Numbered from the stretch's first letter, positions 45,278 to 54,710 are shown. The stretch: 64,000 bases of DNA from Stenotrophomonas pavanii (GCF_900101175.1 NZ_FNFQ01000006.1:124001-188000), one strand, 5' to 3'. The notes: generated from the sequence alone by a model not told the origin. Numbers and translations: made by a program.

Positions 45278-46819
45278 TCAGCGCACGGCCACCGGTGGCG
45301 CGTCCTGCCAGCCCAGGCCCAGGCTCTTCTGCAGCGCCACGTAGCGCACCAGCACCTGCAGGCGGGCCTGGGCGGCGGCATCCTGGGCCTGCAGGCGCTG
45401 TCGCTGCACGTCCAGCAGGTCGATCTGCGAGGTGGCCCCAGCCTGGCGTCGCTGGCGCATCAGGGCCAGCGCGCGCTCTGCAGAGGCCTCGGCACGGCCG
45501 CTGGCCTGCAGCTGCTGCCGCGCGGCGCCAAACCGCGCCAGCGCGGTATTGGCATCCTGCAGCGCTGCCAGTACCGTGCCCTCGTAGGCGGCCAGGCGCG
45601 CCTGGTTGCCCGCCCGGGCCTGCGCCACCCGTGCCTTGTTCACGCCGAAGTCGAACAGCGACCAGCGCAGGAACGGAGCGATGACGGTAGCCGCCGAATC
45701 CCGTCCCAGATCGGATATCGAGGTGGCGCCGGCGCCGATGCTGCCCAGCAGCGTCACCTGCGGAAAGTAGGCGGAGAGGGCCTGCCCGATCTGTGCCGAC
45801 GACGCGGCCAGTTCGCGCTCGGCCTTGCGCACATCGGGCCTGCGCTGGATCAGGGCGCGCGCATCATCCACCGGCACCCTGGCCGGCAGCTGCGGCAGCG
45901 GCTGATCCGCCGCTAGCCGCGCATCCAGCGCACCCGGCTCGCGCCCCACCATCAGCGCCAGCAGGTCGCGCGCTTCGTCGGCCTGGGCCTGCAGCGTGGG
46001 CAGCGCCGCCTGCTGCTGCTCAAGCTCGGCCTGCGCGCGTTCCACCTGCAGGTCCGAGTCGGCGCCACGCTGGCGGCGCTGGCGCGTCAGCTGCAGGCTC
46101 TCCTGGGCCGCCCGCAGATTGTCCTCGGCCAGCGCGATGCGCTCACGGCTGCTGCGATACCCCAGGTAGACCTGGGCCAGCTCGGCGGCCAGCTGCACCT
46201 GTGCGTCGGCCAGCGCCGCAGCGTTGGCCTCGGCCTCGGCACTGGCCTGCTCCACTGCGCGGCGGCGTCGGCCGAACAGGTCCAGCTCCCAGCTGGCATC
46301 GAAGCCGGCCACGTACAACTCGGTATCCAGATCGGTATCGGCGAACTGCTGGCGCAGCTGCGCCGCTTCCTGCGGGCGACCGTTGGCCTCGGCAACCCCG
46401 GCGACGTTCTCGCCGATGCTGCGCACACGGTTCCCGATCGAATCCGGCGCCTTGATGTTGGCGTAGCCGGCCGCAGCGCCCACGCTGGGCAGCTGTTCGG
46501 CACGGCGCTGGCGCTGCAGTGAGCGCGAGGCCAGCAGCTTGGCCTGGGCGGCGCGCAGGTTGGGGCTGTTGCGCAGGGCCTCGTCCACCAGCTGGTCCAG
46601 CAATGGATCGTTGAGCGCGCGCCACCATTGGCTCGGTGGCGCCGCAGGCTGCACGCCAGCCTGCGCTGCACGTGGCAACGCCGCCTGCGCGGTAGCGCCG
46701 CCGGCAAGGTCGGGCCGCACGTAATCCGGCCCGAGCGTGCAGCCGGCCAGCAGCAGCGGTACCACGGCCGGCCACATCCGGCACGCGCGAACGAACGGGG
46801 GCGGAGTCGTCGAAGTCAT
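45278..46819 (-). CDS. Outer membrane efflux lipoprotein (OprM/NodT family)
   Basis: This 513-residue outer-membrane channel is of the TolC/NodT lipoprotein type. The N-terminus has the lipobox LLAGCTLGPDYVRPD, then the family start SQWWRALNDPLLDQLVDEAL and two repeats of long helices (LAAELAQVYLGYRSSRERIALAEDNLRAAQESLQLTRQR; RADVRKAERELAASSAQIGQALSAYFPQVTLLGSIG-like). It forms the exit duct for the EmrA/EmrB-like pair upstream; their coding ends overlap by one base (TGATG). The substrate is unknown. Confidence 0.93.
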   Translation of the reverse strand: MTSTTPPPFVRACRMWPAVVPLLLAGCTLGPDYVRPDLAGGATAQAALPRAAQAGVQPAAPPSQWWRALNDPLLDQLVDEALRNSPNLRAAQAKLLASRSLQRQRRAEQLPSVGAAAGYANIKAPDSIGNRVRSIGENVAGVAEANGRPQEAAQLRQQFADTDLDTELYVAGFDASWELDLFGRRRRAVEQASAEAEANAAALADAQVQLAAELAQVYLGYRSSRERIALAEDNLRAAQESLQLTRQRRQRGADSDLQVERAQAELEQQQAALPTLQAQADEARDLLALMVGREPGALDARLAADQPLPQLPARVPVDDARALIQRRPDVRKAERELAASSAQIGQALSAYFPQVTLLGSIGAGATSISDLGRDSAATVIAPFLRWSLFDFGVNKARVAQARAGNQARLAAYEGTVLAALQDANTALARFGAARQQLQASGRAEASAERALALMRQRRQAGATSQIDLLDVQRQRLQAQDAAAQARLQVLVRYVALQKSLGLGWQDAPPVAVR

Positions 46820-48372
46820 CAGTGCATCGCCAATGGAACGCCCTTGGGCAGGGGCTTGAGCAGGAAAACCAGCGGGAATGTCAGTACCACGATCAGGCCG
46901 AAGATCCAGAACAGGTCGTTGTAGGCCATCACCATCGCCTGCATCTGGACCGTCTGCGCCAGCACCGCCGCCGCCTGGGTCGCGTCACCCAGCTGCTGGC
47001 CATAGGCGTGCAGCGCATCCTGGGCCAGCGGCGAATTCGCGGTGACGCTGCTGCCGATCGCATCGACATGCAGGATCGTGCGACGTTCCTGGAAGGTCGA
47101 GATGATCGCCAGGCCTATCGAGCCGCCGAGGTTGCGCGCGGCATTGAACAGGCCCGAGGCATCACTGGTGTACTCGCGCGGTACCGACGTGATGGCCGCC
47201 TGGTTCAGCGCCATCATTGCCAGCGCCAACCCGCAGCCCTGCAGCAGCTGGCCGACGATGAAATGCGGGCCGACACTGTCCGGCGTGAGACCGAGGTTGA
47301 CGAAGCAGGCCGCTGCAAAGCAGAGCATGCCACCGAACACCATGATGCGAACGTCCACCGTTTCCAGCATCTTCGGCATCAACGGCATCAGCAGGATGGT
47401 TGGAAGGCCGGCCAGCAGCAGCACGTAGCCGGCCTGCTCGGTGTTGTAGCCGGCGATGATCGCCAGGAACTGCGGGATCATGTACATGACCCCGAACAGG
47501 ATCATGCCCACCGCCATCACCATCACGAACACCGCACCGAAACTGCGCTGGAACAGGATGTTGAGACGGATCACCGGGGTCTTGCTGGTGAATTGCGAAA
47601 GCGCCAGCAGGGCGAATCCCACCACCGAGACCACGGTGAGCACCACGATCAGCGTGGATTCGAACCAGCGCTCGCGCTGCCCGTCTTCCAGCACCACGGT
47701 AAGCGCGGACAGGCCGGCGGTCATGCCGAGGATGCCCAGCCAGTCAGCGCGCAGCAGGCCTCCCCAGTCCGATCTTTCGTGCGGGAGTCCCAGCAGCAGC
47801 AGCGCCACCAGCCCGGCGCAGATCGGCACGTTGATGAAGAAAGCGTAATGCCAGCTCACGTTCTCGGTCAGCCAGCCGCCCAGCAGCGGGCCGATCACCG
47901 GCCCGAGGATGACGGTCATGCCGAACAGCGCGGTGCCCAGCGGCTGCTGCTTCGGTGGCAGGCGCGTGCCGACAATGGTCAACGCCGTGGGGATCAGGGC
48001 CCCACCGGCGAATCCCTGCCCCACCCGCCCGGCAATCATCATCGGCAGCGAGTCGGCCAACCCGCACATCACCGAGAAGGCGGTGAACAGCGTCGCGCAG
48101 ATCAGCAGGAAGGTGCGCAGGCCCAGGGTGCGCACGAACCAGCCGGTGAGCGGGATCATCACGATCTCCGACACCAGGAAGGCGGTGGAAATCCAGGTGC
48201 CTTCGGTACCGCTGGCGCCGACCTCGCCCTGGATGGTGGGCAGGGCCGCGTTGACGATGGAGATGTCCAGCGTGGCCATGAACGAACCGATCGTGCCCGC
48301 GGCAACGGCCAACCACGCGCCAGCGTCGGCCTTGCCTTCGGCGGCGGCGGCAGGGGCGGCGGCGGCGTTCAT
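46819..48372 (-). CDS. emrB: DHA2-family MFS efflux transporter, EmrB-like
   Basis: This 517-residue protein with 14 predicted helices is a drug:H+ antiporter. MATLDISIVNAALPTIQGEVGAS carries the DHA2 motif D1. RVGQGFAGGALIPTALTIVGTRLPP and LGPVIGPLLGGWLTENVSWHYAFFINVPI (antiporter motif C region) are also present. It would work with EmrA and the outer membrane factor. The order emrA-emrB-OMF differs from the emrC-A-B order I recall for the characterised S. maltophilia EmrCAB pump, so this is likely another system. Confidence 0.92.
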   Translation of the reverse strand: MNAAAAPAAAAEGKADAGAWLAVAAGTIGSFMATLDISIVNAALPTIQGEVGASGTEGTWISTAFLVSEIVMIPLTGWFVRTLGLRTFLLICATLFTAFSVMCGLADSLPMMIAGRVGQGFAGGALIPTALTIVGTRLPPKQQPLGTALFGMTVILGPVIGPLLGGWLTENVSWHYAFFINVPICAGLVALLLLGLPHERSDWGGLLRADWLGILGMTAGLSALTVVLEDGQRERWFESTLIVVLTVVSVVGFALLALSQFTSKTPVIRLNILFQRSFGAVFVMVMAVGMILFGVMYMIPQFLAIIAGYNTEQAGYVLLLAGLPTILLMPLMPKMLETVDVRIMVFGGMLCFAAACFVNLGLTPDSVGPHFIVGQLLQGCGLALAMMALNQAAITSVPREYTSDASGLFNAARNLGGSIGLAIISTFQERRTILHVDAIGSSVTANSPLAQDALHAYGQQLGDATQAAAVLAQTVQMQAMVMAYNDLFWIFGLIVVLTFPLVFLLKPLPKGVPLAMH

Positions 48373-49541
48373 CGCACGGGTGCGGCCGTGGCCTCGGCCT
48401 CATCGCGGGTGCGCCTGCGCGCGTCCTTGGCGCTGCGGGTGTCCACGGTCACTTCCACCGACATGCCCGGCACCAGCACCTTGCGCGCTTCGGCACCGGC
48501 GTCGACCCGGATGCGCACCGGCACCCGCTGCACCACCTTGGTGAAGTTGCCGGTGGCATTCTGCGGCGGCAGCAGCGCGAACTGCGATCCGGTGCCTGGC
48601 GAAATGCTCTCGACCGTACCGTGCAGGGTGGTACCCGGCAGGGCATCGACCTTGATCTCCGCCGGCTGCCCGGCCCGCATCAGGCCTACCTGGGTTTCCT
48701 TGAAGTTGGCGCTCAGGTACAGCGAGGCGACCGGGACAACGGTCATCGTGCGGGTACCCGCGGCGACGAACTGGCCGACCTGCACGGTCTTGTTGCCGAT
48801 GCGGCCATCGATGCGCGCGCGCAGTTCGGTGTCCTCGAATGCGACCCGGGCCTGCGCGGCATCGGCCTGTGCCTGCTTGAGGCCAGCCTGTGCCTGTTCC
48901 AGCTGCGCCTGGCTGGCGTCGATCTGGCTCTGCACGCCCTGGATCTGCGCCCTGGCGGCGTCGTACTGGGCCTGCGCCCGCTCTACGTCGTGGCGCAGGC
49001 TCTCCACATGCTCGTGGGTGTCTGCGCCGCTGGCGGCCAGGGGGGTGAAAAGGGCCAGCTCGGATCTTGCGAAGCGCAGTGAGGCGGTCGCGGCCGTGAG
49101 CTGGGTGCGCGCCTGCAGCAGGCTGGACTGCTGGCCCTGCACGCCGGCGGTTGCCGCCGCGATATCCGCTTCGCGGACGGCGATCACTGCTTCGGCCTGG
49201 TCCAGGGTGGCACGGTAGGTGCGCGGGTCGATGCGCAGCAGCGGCTCGCCCGCCTTTACCCATTGGTTGTCCTTGACCAGCACCTCGGTGACGTAGCCGT
49301 TTATGCGCGGCGCCACGGCAACAGCGTCGGCCTGCAGGTAGGCGTTGTTGGTGTCCTGCAGGTAGCGCCCGACCAGGAGGTGATAGACCAGCCAGGCAAC
49401 CAGGGCCACCGCGACCAGCAGCCCGATGATCGCCAGCGTCCAGCGCACCCTGGGATTCTTCAGCGGAGAGGGCGTGTCCTGTTGCTTCTGCTGCCGGTCG
49501 TCGTCGTGGGCGCTGTCGTCGCGCGCGGGCTGTTCGGTCAT
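48369..49541 (-). CDS. emrA: HlyD-family membrane fusion protein, EmrA-like
   Basis: This 390-residue adaptor has a charged N-terminus, one membrane anchor (TLAIIGLLVAVALVAWLVYHLLV), then TNNAYLQADAVAVAPRINGYVTEVLVKDNQWVKAGEPLLRIDP, typical of EmrA. A long coiled coil, the second lipoyl half (ARIDGRIGNKTVQVGQFVAAGT) and a beta-barrel part (GLMRAGQPAEIKVDALPGTTLHGTVESISPGTGSQFALLPPQNATGNFTKVVQR) complete it. The ATG is at 49541. No MarR-type repressor gene is adjacent. A palindrome lies about 80 bp upstream (49623-49636). Confidence 0.92.
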   Translation of the reverse strand: MTEQPARDDSAHDDDRQQKQQDTPSPLKNPRVRWTLAIIGLLVAVALVAWLVYHLLVGRYLQDTNNAYLQADAVAVAPRINGYVTEVLVKDNQWVKAGEPLLRIDPRTYRATLDQAEAVIAVREADIAAATAGVQGQQSSLLQARTQLTAATASLRFARSELALFTPLAASGADTHEHVESLRHDVERAQAQYDAARAQIQGVQSQIDASQAQLEQAQAGLKQAQADAAQARVAFEDTELRARIDGRIGNKTVQVGQFVAAGTRTMTVVPVASLYLSANFKETQVGLMRAGQPAEIKVDALPGTTLHGTVESISPGTGSQFALLPPQNATGNFTKVVQRVPVRIRVDAGAEARKVLVPGMSVEVTVDTRSAKDARRRTRDEAEATAAPVR

Positions 49542-49622
49542 CGTCTCGTGGCGGTGGTCAGTGCCATACGGGACGGTAGGGGATGCAGCGCCGAGGGAAA
49601 GTGAAAGCCGCCGCGACACGGA

Positions 49623-49659
49623 CTGCACATATGCAGAAGGAGGCCCTGCGGCCTCCTTC
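49623..49659. promoter_or_regulatory. Palindrome and hairpin between potF and emrA
   Basis: CTGCACATATGCAG (49623-49636) is a near-perfect dyad that overlaps a 10-bp stem GAAGGAGGCC/GGCCTCCTTC (49636-49659). The stem could terminate potF transcription, though it lacks a T run. The dyad could be an operator for the efflux operon. Both are inference. Confidence 0.4.
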
Positions 49660-49711
49660 GACATGCGCCTGGCGGTGGGCGCCGGTCATGCGCGGCGCCG
49701 CGCAGGCGGAT

Positions 49712-50821
49712 TCAACGCCCGGTCTTCACCTCGGTCCACAGCCGGGTGTAGAGCTTGTCGGTCTCCGGCGTGTTGATCGAGTAGGTGAACATCTTCGCGG
49801 CCACGTCGGCCGGCGGATAGATGGTCGGGTCGGTACGGATCGCCTCGTCCACCAGCGGGGTGGCGGACGGCACCGGGTTGGCGTAGTGGATGAAGTTGGT
49901 GTTGGCCGCGGCGACCTTCGGTTCCAGCAGGTAGTTGATGAACCGGTACGCCGCTTCCGGGTGCTTGGCGTCCTTCGGGATCGCCAGCATGTCGAACCAC
50001 TGCGGCGCACCTTCCTTCGGGATCGAATAGGCCACGTGCACGCCATTGCTGGCTTCCTCGGCGCGGTCGCGTGCCTGGATGATGTCACCGGACCAGCCGA
50101 CCACCAGGCAGGTGCCGCCGTTGGCCAGCGAGCCGACGTACTGCGAGGAGTGGAAATTCTGCACGTACGGGCGGATCGACTTCAGCAGGTCGGCCGCCTT
50201 CTGCAGCTCGGCCGGGTCGCCGCTGTGCGGGTCCAGGCCCAGGTAATGCAGCGCGATCGGGATCATGTCGGCCGGCGTGTCCAGGATGGTCACGCCGCAG
50301 TCCTTCATCTTGCTGATGTTCTCCGGCTTGAACACCAGGTCCCAGCTGTTGGCGATGTCGGTGCTGCCACCGAAGCGCTGCTTCAGCATGTCCACGTTGT
50401 AGCCGATGCCGGTGGTGCCGATCATGTACGGCACGCCGTACTGGTTGTCCGGATCCTGGGTGGCGATGCGCTTCATCACCGCCGGATCGAGATTGGCCAG
50501 GTTCGGAATCTTGCTCTTGTCCAGCGGCAGGAACACGCCGGCCTGGATCTGGCGACCGAAGAAGTTCAGGGTCGGCACCACCACGTCGTAGCCGCTGTTG
50601 CCGGCCAGCAGCTTGGTCTCGACCATCTCATCACTGTCAAACACATCGTAGGTCACCCTGATGCCGCTCTCCTTCTCGAAGGTCGGAATGGTGTCCTCGG
50701 CGATGTAATCGCTGTAGTTGTAGACGTTCAGGACCTGGCTGTCCTGCGCGCCGCCGTTGCCACCGCCACAGGCGGCGAGCATGGCGGAGGCCAGGCCGAG
50801 CGTGAGGATACGCAGCTTCAT
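49712..50821 (-). CDS. potF: Putrescine-binding lipoprotein PotF
   Basis: This 369-residue polyamine-binding protein is anchored as a lipoprotein (LASAMLAACGGG). Family features are VLNVYNYSDYIAEDTIPTFEKESGIRVTYDVFDSDEMVETKLLAGNSGYDVVVP, GVPYMIGTTGIGYN, CLVVGWSGDI and AYRFINYLLEPKVAA. It delivers putrescine to PotG-PotH-PotI, encoded about 4.6 kb downstream on the same strand, with the efflux operon in between. It follows puuA by about 90 bp. Confidence 0.94.
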   Translation of the reverse strand: MKLRILTLGLASAMLAACGGGNGGAQDSQVLNVYNYSDYIAEDTIPTFEKESGIRVTYDVFDSDEMVETKLLAGNSGYDVVVPTLNFFGRQIQAGVFLPLDKSKIPNLANLDPAVMKRIATQDPDNQYGVPYMIGTTGIGYNVDMLKQRFGGSTDIANSWDLVFKPENISKMKDCGVTILDTPADMIPIALHYLGLDPHSGDPAELQKAADLLKSIRPYVQNFHSSQYVGSLANGGTCLVVGWSGDIIQARDRAEEASNGVHVAYSIPKEGAPQWFDMLAIPKDAKHPEAAYRFINYLLEPKVAAANTNFIHYANPVPSATPLVDEAIRTDPTIYPPADVAAKMFTYSINTPETDKLYTRLWTEVKTGR

Positions 50822-50912
50822 CGGGTGCTCCAGAATGCGGGAAGGGGGGCCGGCGGGGCCGGCGACGGCTGCCAGCCTACCCCCCGGCGGCGGATTTTTC
50901 TATTCCGCAGGC

Positions 50913-52310
50913 TCAGACGTTCAGCAGCAGGAACTCGCGCTCCCACGAGCTGATGACGCGGAAAAAGGTCTCGTATTCCTTGCGTTTGACCGAGATGTAG
51001 GCCCGGCAGAAGCGCTCGCCCAGCAGCGCCTGCAGCTCGCTGCACCGCTCCAGCCCGTCCAGCGCCTCGCCGAGTGAACGCGGCAGGTTGTAGCCCAGTT
51101 CCTTGGCGCTGGCGGTCACCGGTGCATCCGGTGCCAGCCGCTCGCGGATGCCGAGCAGGCCGCAGGCCAGGGTCGCGGCCATCGCCAGGTAGGGGTTGGC
51201 ATCGGACCCGGCGAAGCGGCTCTCCACCCGCATGTTTTCCGGCGTATCCAGCGGCACGCGCAGGCCGCAGGTGCGGTTGTCGAAGCCCCAGTGCACGTTG
51301 CTGGGCGAGACTTCGCCAAACACCAGCCGGCGGTAGGAGTTCACGTTCGGCGCGAAGAACGCCATCGCCTGCGGCGCGTACTTCTGCAGGCCGCCCAGGT
51401 AGTGGCCGAACACCGGGCTGAACTCGCCCTCGGCGTCGGTATCGCCGGCGAACACGTTGCTGCCATCGCTCACCCGCACCAGGCTCTGGTGGATATGCAT
51501 GGCACTGCCCGGCTCGTTTTCCATCGGCTTGGCCAGGAACGTGGCATAGACGCCGTGGCGCATCGCCGCCTCGCGCATGGTGCGCTTGAACAGGAACACC
51601 TGGTCGGCCAGGTCCATCGCATCGGCGTGGGTGAAGTTGACTTCCAGCTGCGCCGCGCCCGATTCGTGGATCAGCGTGTCCACGTCCAGCTTCATTGCAT
51701 CGGCGTAGTCGTACATCAGGTCGAGGATCGGGTCGAACTCGTTGACCGCATCGATCGAGTAAGACTGCCGCGCGGTTTCCGGGCGCCCGGAACGGCCGGC
51801 AGGGGGCAGCAGCGGGAAGTCCGGGTCGGTGTTCTTCTGCACCAGGAAGAACTCCAGCTCCGGTGCCACCACCGGGCGCAGGCCCAGTTCGGCGTAGGCT
51901 GCCAGCACGCGGCGCAGCACGTTGCGCGGCGCCAGCTCATGCGGCTCGCCGTTCTTGGTGTAGCAATCGTGGATGACCTGCGCAGTGGCATCGGCCGCCC
52001 ATGGCACCATGCGGACGGTGTCCGGATCGGGCCGCAGCATCATGTCCGAGTCCGACGGCGAGGTCAGCTCGTAGTAGTCGTCGGGGAACTCACCGGTGAC
52101 GGTGGTGGCGAAGATGCCCTCGGGCAGGCGCGTGCCGTAGTCGTGCGAGAACTTGTCGGCGGGAATGATCTTGCCGCGGGCGTTGCCGGTGATGTCCGGC
52201 ACCAGGCATTCAACTTCGGTGATGCGCCGCTCCTTCAGCCAGCGCAGCAGGGTGCTTTCCTGCGGTGCGGGCGGCGTGGCCGTCTTGCGCGGGCGCGTTC
52301 GGGAACTCAT
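50913..52310 (-). CDS. puuA: Gamma-glutamylputrescine synthetase (glutamine synthetase family)
   Basis: This 465-residue enzyme of the GS fold would ligate glutamate to putrescine using ATP. It has GS blocks (PDITGNARGKIIPADKF, APELEFFLV, NFTHADAMDLADQVFLFKRTMREAA, AMHIHQSLV, FAPNVNSYRRL, NRTCGLRVP, ESRFAGSDANPYLAMAA). It lacks the adenylylation loop of housekeeping GlnA. The ATG at 52310 overlaps the puuD stop (ATGA). The assignment to putrescine instead of another amine rests on family resemblance and the surrounding puu/pot genes. Confidence 0.9.
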   Translation of the reverse strand: MSSRTRPRKTATPPAPQESTLLRWLKERRITEVECLVPDITGNARGKIIPADKFSHDYGTRLPEGIFATTVTGEFPDDYYELTSPSDSDMMLRPDPDTVRMVPWAADATAQVIHDCYTKNGEPHELAPRNVLRRVLAAYAELGLRPVVAPELEFFLVQKNTDPDFPLLPPAGRSGRPETARQSYSIDAVNEFDPILDLMYDYADAMKLDVDTLIHESGAAQLEVNFTHADAMDLADQVFLFKRTMREAAMRHGVYATFLAKPMENEPGSAMHIHQSLVRVSDGSNVFAGDTDAEGEFSPVFGHYLGGLQKYAPQAMAFFAPNVNSYRRLVFGEVSPSNVHWGFDNRTCGLRVPLDTPENMRVESRFAGSDANPYLAMAATLACGLLGIRERLAPDAPVTASAKELGYNLPRSLGEALDGLERCSELQALLGERFCRAYISVKRKEYETFFRVISSWEREFLLLNV

Positions 52311-53068
52311 CGGGAATCCAGTCGGTTCTGTTGGTGCTGCCGGCAAGCTTGGCCGAATGCACGGAAAATAGCGTGATAGAACGGCGCCTGCATGACGCGC
52401 CACTCCGGGTGCCACTGTACGCCGAGCACGAATCCATGGTGCAGGCTGCGCGCCGCTTCGACCAGTCCGTCATCGGCACGGGCCTCGACCTGCAGGCCCC
52501 GCGCCAGGCGGGCAATGCCCTGCCCGTGCACCGAATTGACCTGCACCCGGTCGCTGCCGTGCCACTGTGCCAGCCAGCCATCGGCCGCCAGGGTGACCGC
52601 ATGCGCCGCTCCATACTGCACCTCCACCGGTGCCTGCGGGTCTTCGCGATGGTCGGCCAGCCCAGGCACCGCGTGCAGCTGCGGATGCAGGCTGCCGCCC
52701 AGTGCGACGTTCAGTTCCTGGAAGCCGCGGCAGATCGCCAGGACAGGCAGGTCCAACGACAGCGCCTCGCGCAGCAGCGCGAAGGCATTGGCATCCCGGG
52801 CCGGATCATGCGGATTGCCCGGCCAGCTGCGGCCGCCCTCGTAGTGCTGCGGTTCGATACTGCTGACTGCGCCGGTCAACAGCAGGCCATCGAGCCCCAC
52901 CAGCCAGTCACTGGCCGGCAACGGTGGCTGCAGGCTGGGCAACACCACCGGGGTCACCTCGGCCGCCTCGACCAGCGCGCGCACGTACTTCTCGCCGGCC
53001 ACCGCGAAACGGTGATGGCCGAGCACGGTGCTGTCGGTGGGCAGGCCCACCCAGGGCAGGCGGCGCAT
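52307..53068 (-). CDS. puuD: Gamma-glutamyl-gamma-aminobutyrate hydrolase, class I glutamine amidotransferase fold
   Basis: This 253-residue peptidase C26-like enzyme releases GABA from gamma-glutamyl-GABA. It has the nucleophile Cys113 in LPVLAICRGFQELNVALGGSL and VNSVHGQGI, with the His/Glu pair in GVQWHPEW. RWV.PTD at the N-terminus is also typical of PuuD. AGGAG lies 7 nt upstream of the ATG. It is first in the puuD-puuA unit and divergent from puuB. Confidence 0.92.
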   Translation of the reverse strand: MRRLPWVGLPTDSTVLGHHRFAVAGEKYVRALVEAAEVTPVVLPSLQPPLPASDWLVGLDGLLLTGAVSSIEPQHYEGGRSWPGNPHDPARDANAFALLREALSLDLPVLAICRGFQELNVALGGSLHPQLHAVPGLADHREDPQAPVEVQYGAAHAVTLAADGWLAQWHGSDRVQVNSVHGQGIARLARGLQVEARADDGLVEAARSLHHGFVLGVQWHPEWRVMQAPFYHAIFRAFGQACRQHQQNRLDSR

Positions 53069-53228
53069 GGGGACACTCCTTGGCGTGCCGACACGTTACC
53101 CGTCGCTCACCGCACGCGGCAAGCCGGTGCCATCACGCCACGCCGTCATGCATCGGCGAAACTAGGCGGGTGAATGCTGATCGTCCTTCCCCGTTCTTCC
53201 CTGCCCCACTGCACCCGCGAGGCCTGCA

Positions 53229-54506
53229 GTGAGCGCCGCCTTTCCGCCCAGCTGGTATGCCGCCAGCCTGCCCGAACCGCCCGCACTGCCCTCGTTGCAG
53301 GGGCAGGTGCAGGCCGACGTTGCGGTGCTGGGCGCCGGCTATACCGGCCTGACCGCCGCACTGGAACTGGCCGCGCGCGGCCAGCGCGTGGTGGTGCTGG
53401 AAGCGCAGCGGATCGGCTGGGGCGCGTCCGGCCGCAACGGCGGCCAGGCGCTGGTCGGCTACGGCTGCGAGGTGGACGAACTGGAGCGGCAGCTCGGTCG
53501 TGACGATGCGCGCCACCTGTTCGACTGGTCACGCGATGCGGTGCAGGCGATGCGCACGCGCATCGATCGCCACGGCATCGACTGCCACTGGGTCGAAGGC
53601 CACGCCAGCGTTGCCATACGCGAACGCCATGAGCGCGACCTGCACGCCAACTGCGAGCACCTTCAGCGCCACTACGACTACCCGATGCAGTGGTGGGACC
53701 GCAACGCCCTGCGCGCGCGGCTGGACAGCCCGCGCTACCGTGCCGCGATGTTCGATCCGCTCAGCGCGCACCTGCATCCGCTGGCCTATGCGCGAGGCCT
53801 GGCCGACGCCGCGCGCGCGGCCGGCGTGGTGATCCACGAGCATTCAGCGGTAACCCGCGTGCAGCGTGGGCCGCGGCCTGTCCTGCACACCGCACTGGGC
53901 AGCGTGCACGCTGCACACCTGGTGATTGCCGGCAATGCGTGGCTGCAGGGCCTGCTGCCCGAGCTGGAACGCCGGATCATGCCGGTCGGCACCTATATCG
54001 GTGCCAGTGAGCCGATCGGGGCCGAGCGTGCCCGGGCGCTGATCGGCAACAACATGGCGGTAGCCGACACCGCCTGGGCACTGGACTACTTCCGCCTCAG
54101 CCACGACCACCGGCTGCTGTTCGGTGGCCGTGCCAGTTATTCGGCGCTGCCACCGCCCGGTCTGCGCAGGGTGATGCAGCGGCGCATGCACCAGGTGTTC
54201 CCGCAGCTGGCCGACGTGGCCCTGTACCAGGTCTGGGGCGGTTATGTGGACATTACCCGCAACCGCGCCCCGCACTGGGGCCGGCTGGACGGCAACCTGT
54301 ATTTTGCGCAGGGCTTCTCCGGCCATGGGGTGGCCGCCGCCGGGCTGGCCGGCGAGGTCATCGCGGCCGCCATCGCCGGCCAGAGCGAGCGCCTGGACGT
54401 GTTCCAGCGCCTGCGGCATGCGCCCTTCCCCGGCGGCCGGCTGCTGCGCACGCCGCTGCTGGTGGCGGCGATGTCCTGGTACAAGCTGCGGGATGCGCTG
54501 TGGTGA
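53229..54506 (+). CDS. puuB: FAD-dependent gamma-glutamylputrescine oxidase
   Basis: This 425-residue DAO-type flavoprotein would oxidise gamma-glutamylputrescine to the aldehyde. The FAD motif is ADVAVLGAGYTGLTAALELAARGQRVVVLEAQRIGWGASGRNGGQ. FSGHGVAAAGLAGEVIAAAIAGQ is the C-terminal flavin-contact block. WYAASLP at the start matches PuuB. The start is the GTG at 53229, with GAGG upstream. It is divergent from puuD-puuA across 160 bp, so a shared control region is likely. No puuR-like gene is nearby. Confidence 0.9.
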   Translation: MSAAFPPSWYAASLPEPPALPSLQGQVQADVAVLGAGYTGLTAALELAARGQRVVVLEAQRIGWGASGRNGGQALVGYGCEVDELERQLGRDDARHLFDWSRDAVQAMRTRIDRHGIDCHWVEGHASVAIRERHERDLHANCEHLQRHYDYPMQWWDRNALRARLDSPRYRAAMFDPLSAHLHPLAYARGLADAARAAGVVIHEHSAVTRVQRGPRPVLHTALGSVHAAHLVIAGNAWLQGLLPELERRIMPVGTYIGASEPIGAERARALIGNNMAVADTAWALDYFRLSHDHRLLFGGRASYSALPPPGLRRVMQRRMHQVFPQLADVALYQVWGGYVDITRNRAPHWGRLDGNLYFAQGFSGHGVAAAGLAGEVIAAAIAGQSERLDVFQRLRHAPFPGGRLLRTPLLVAAMSWYKLRDALW

Positions 54507-54710
54507 AGCCGCGTGCCGACCGCAGCCCGCGTACGGCATTTTCACCGGCGGGCGTGCCCCTGGTGGCGTGTCCCGAGGTGCGACGGTGTGAAGACCGCAC
54601 ATTCAGACCCGCGTGATGGAATTCTCATTTGACCGAAAGATCAAATCTGCAATTGCATTATCCAATTCATCTCGATACCGTCCCTTGGAACCGGGTCCCG
54701 CGGCGAATGG
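54507..54710. other. Intergenic stretch before the MASE1 gene
   Basis: This is noncoding by appearance and less GC-rich than its surroundings at 54600-54700. It contains a dyad TTTGA-N8-TCAAA (54628-54645) similar to an FNR site but two bases too long. It could be an operator or a promoter region for the MASE1 gene. Nothing else was recognised. Confidence 0.4.

Noticed and set aside
45278..49541. Identification of the pump as the described EmrCAB of S. maltophilia
   Set aside because: The gene order is adaptor-transporter-outer membrane factor, and no MarR-type emrR lies beside it; only the family names are justified.
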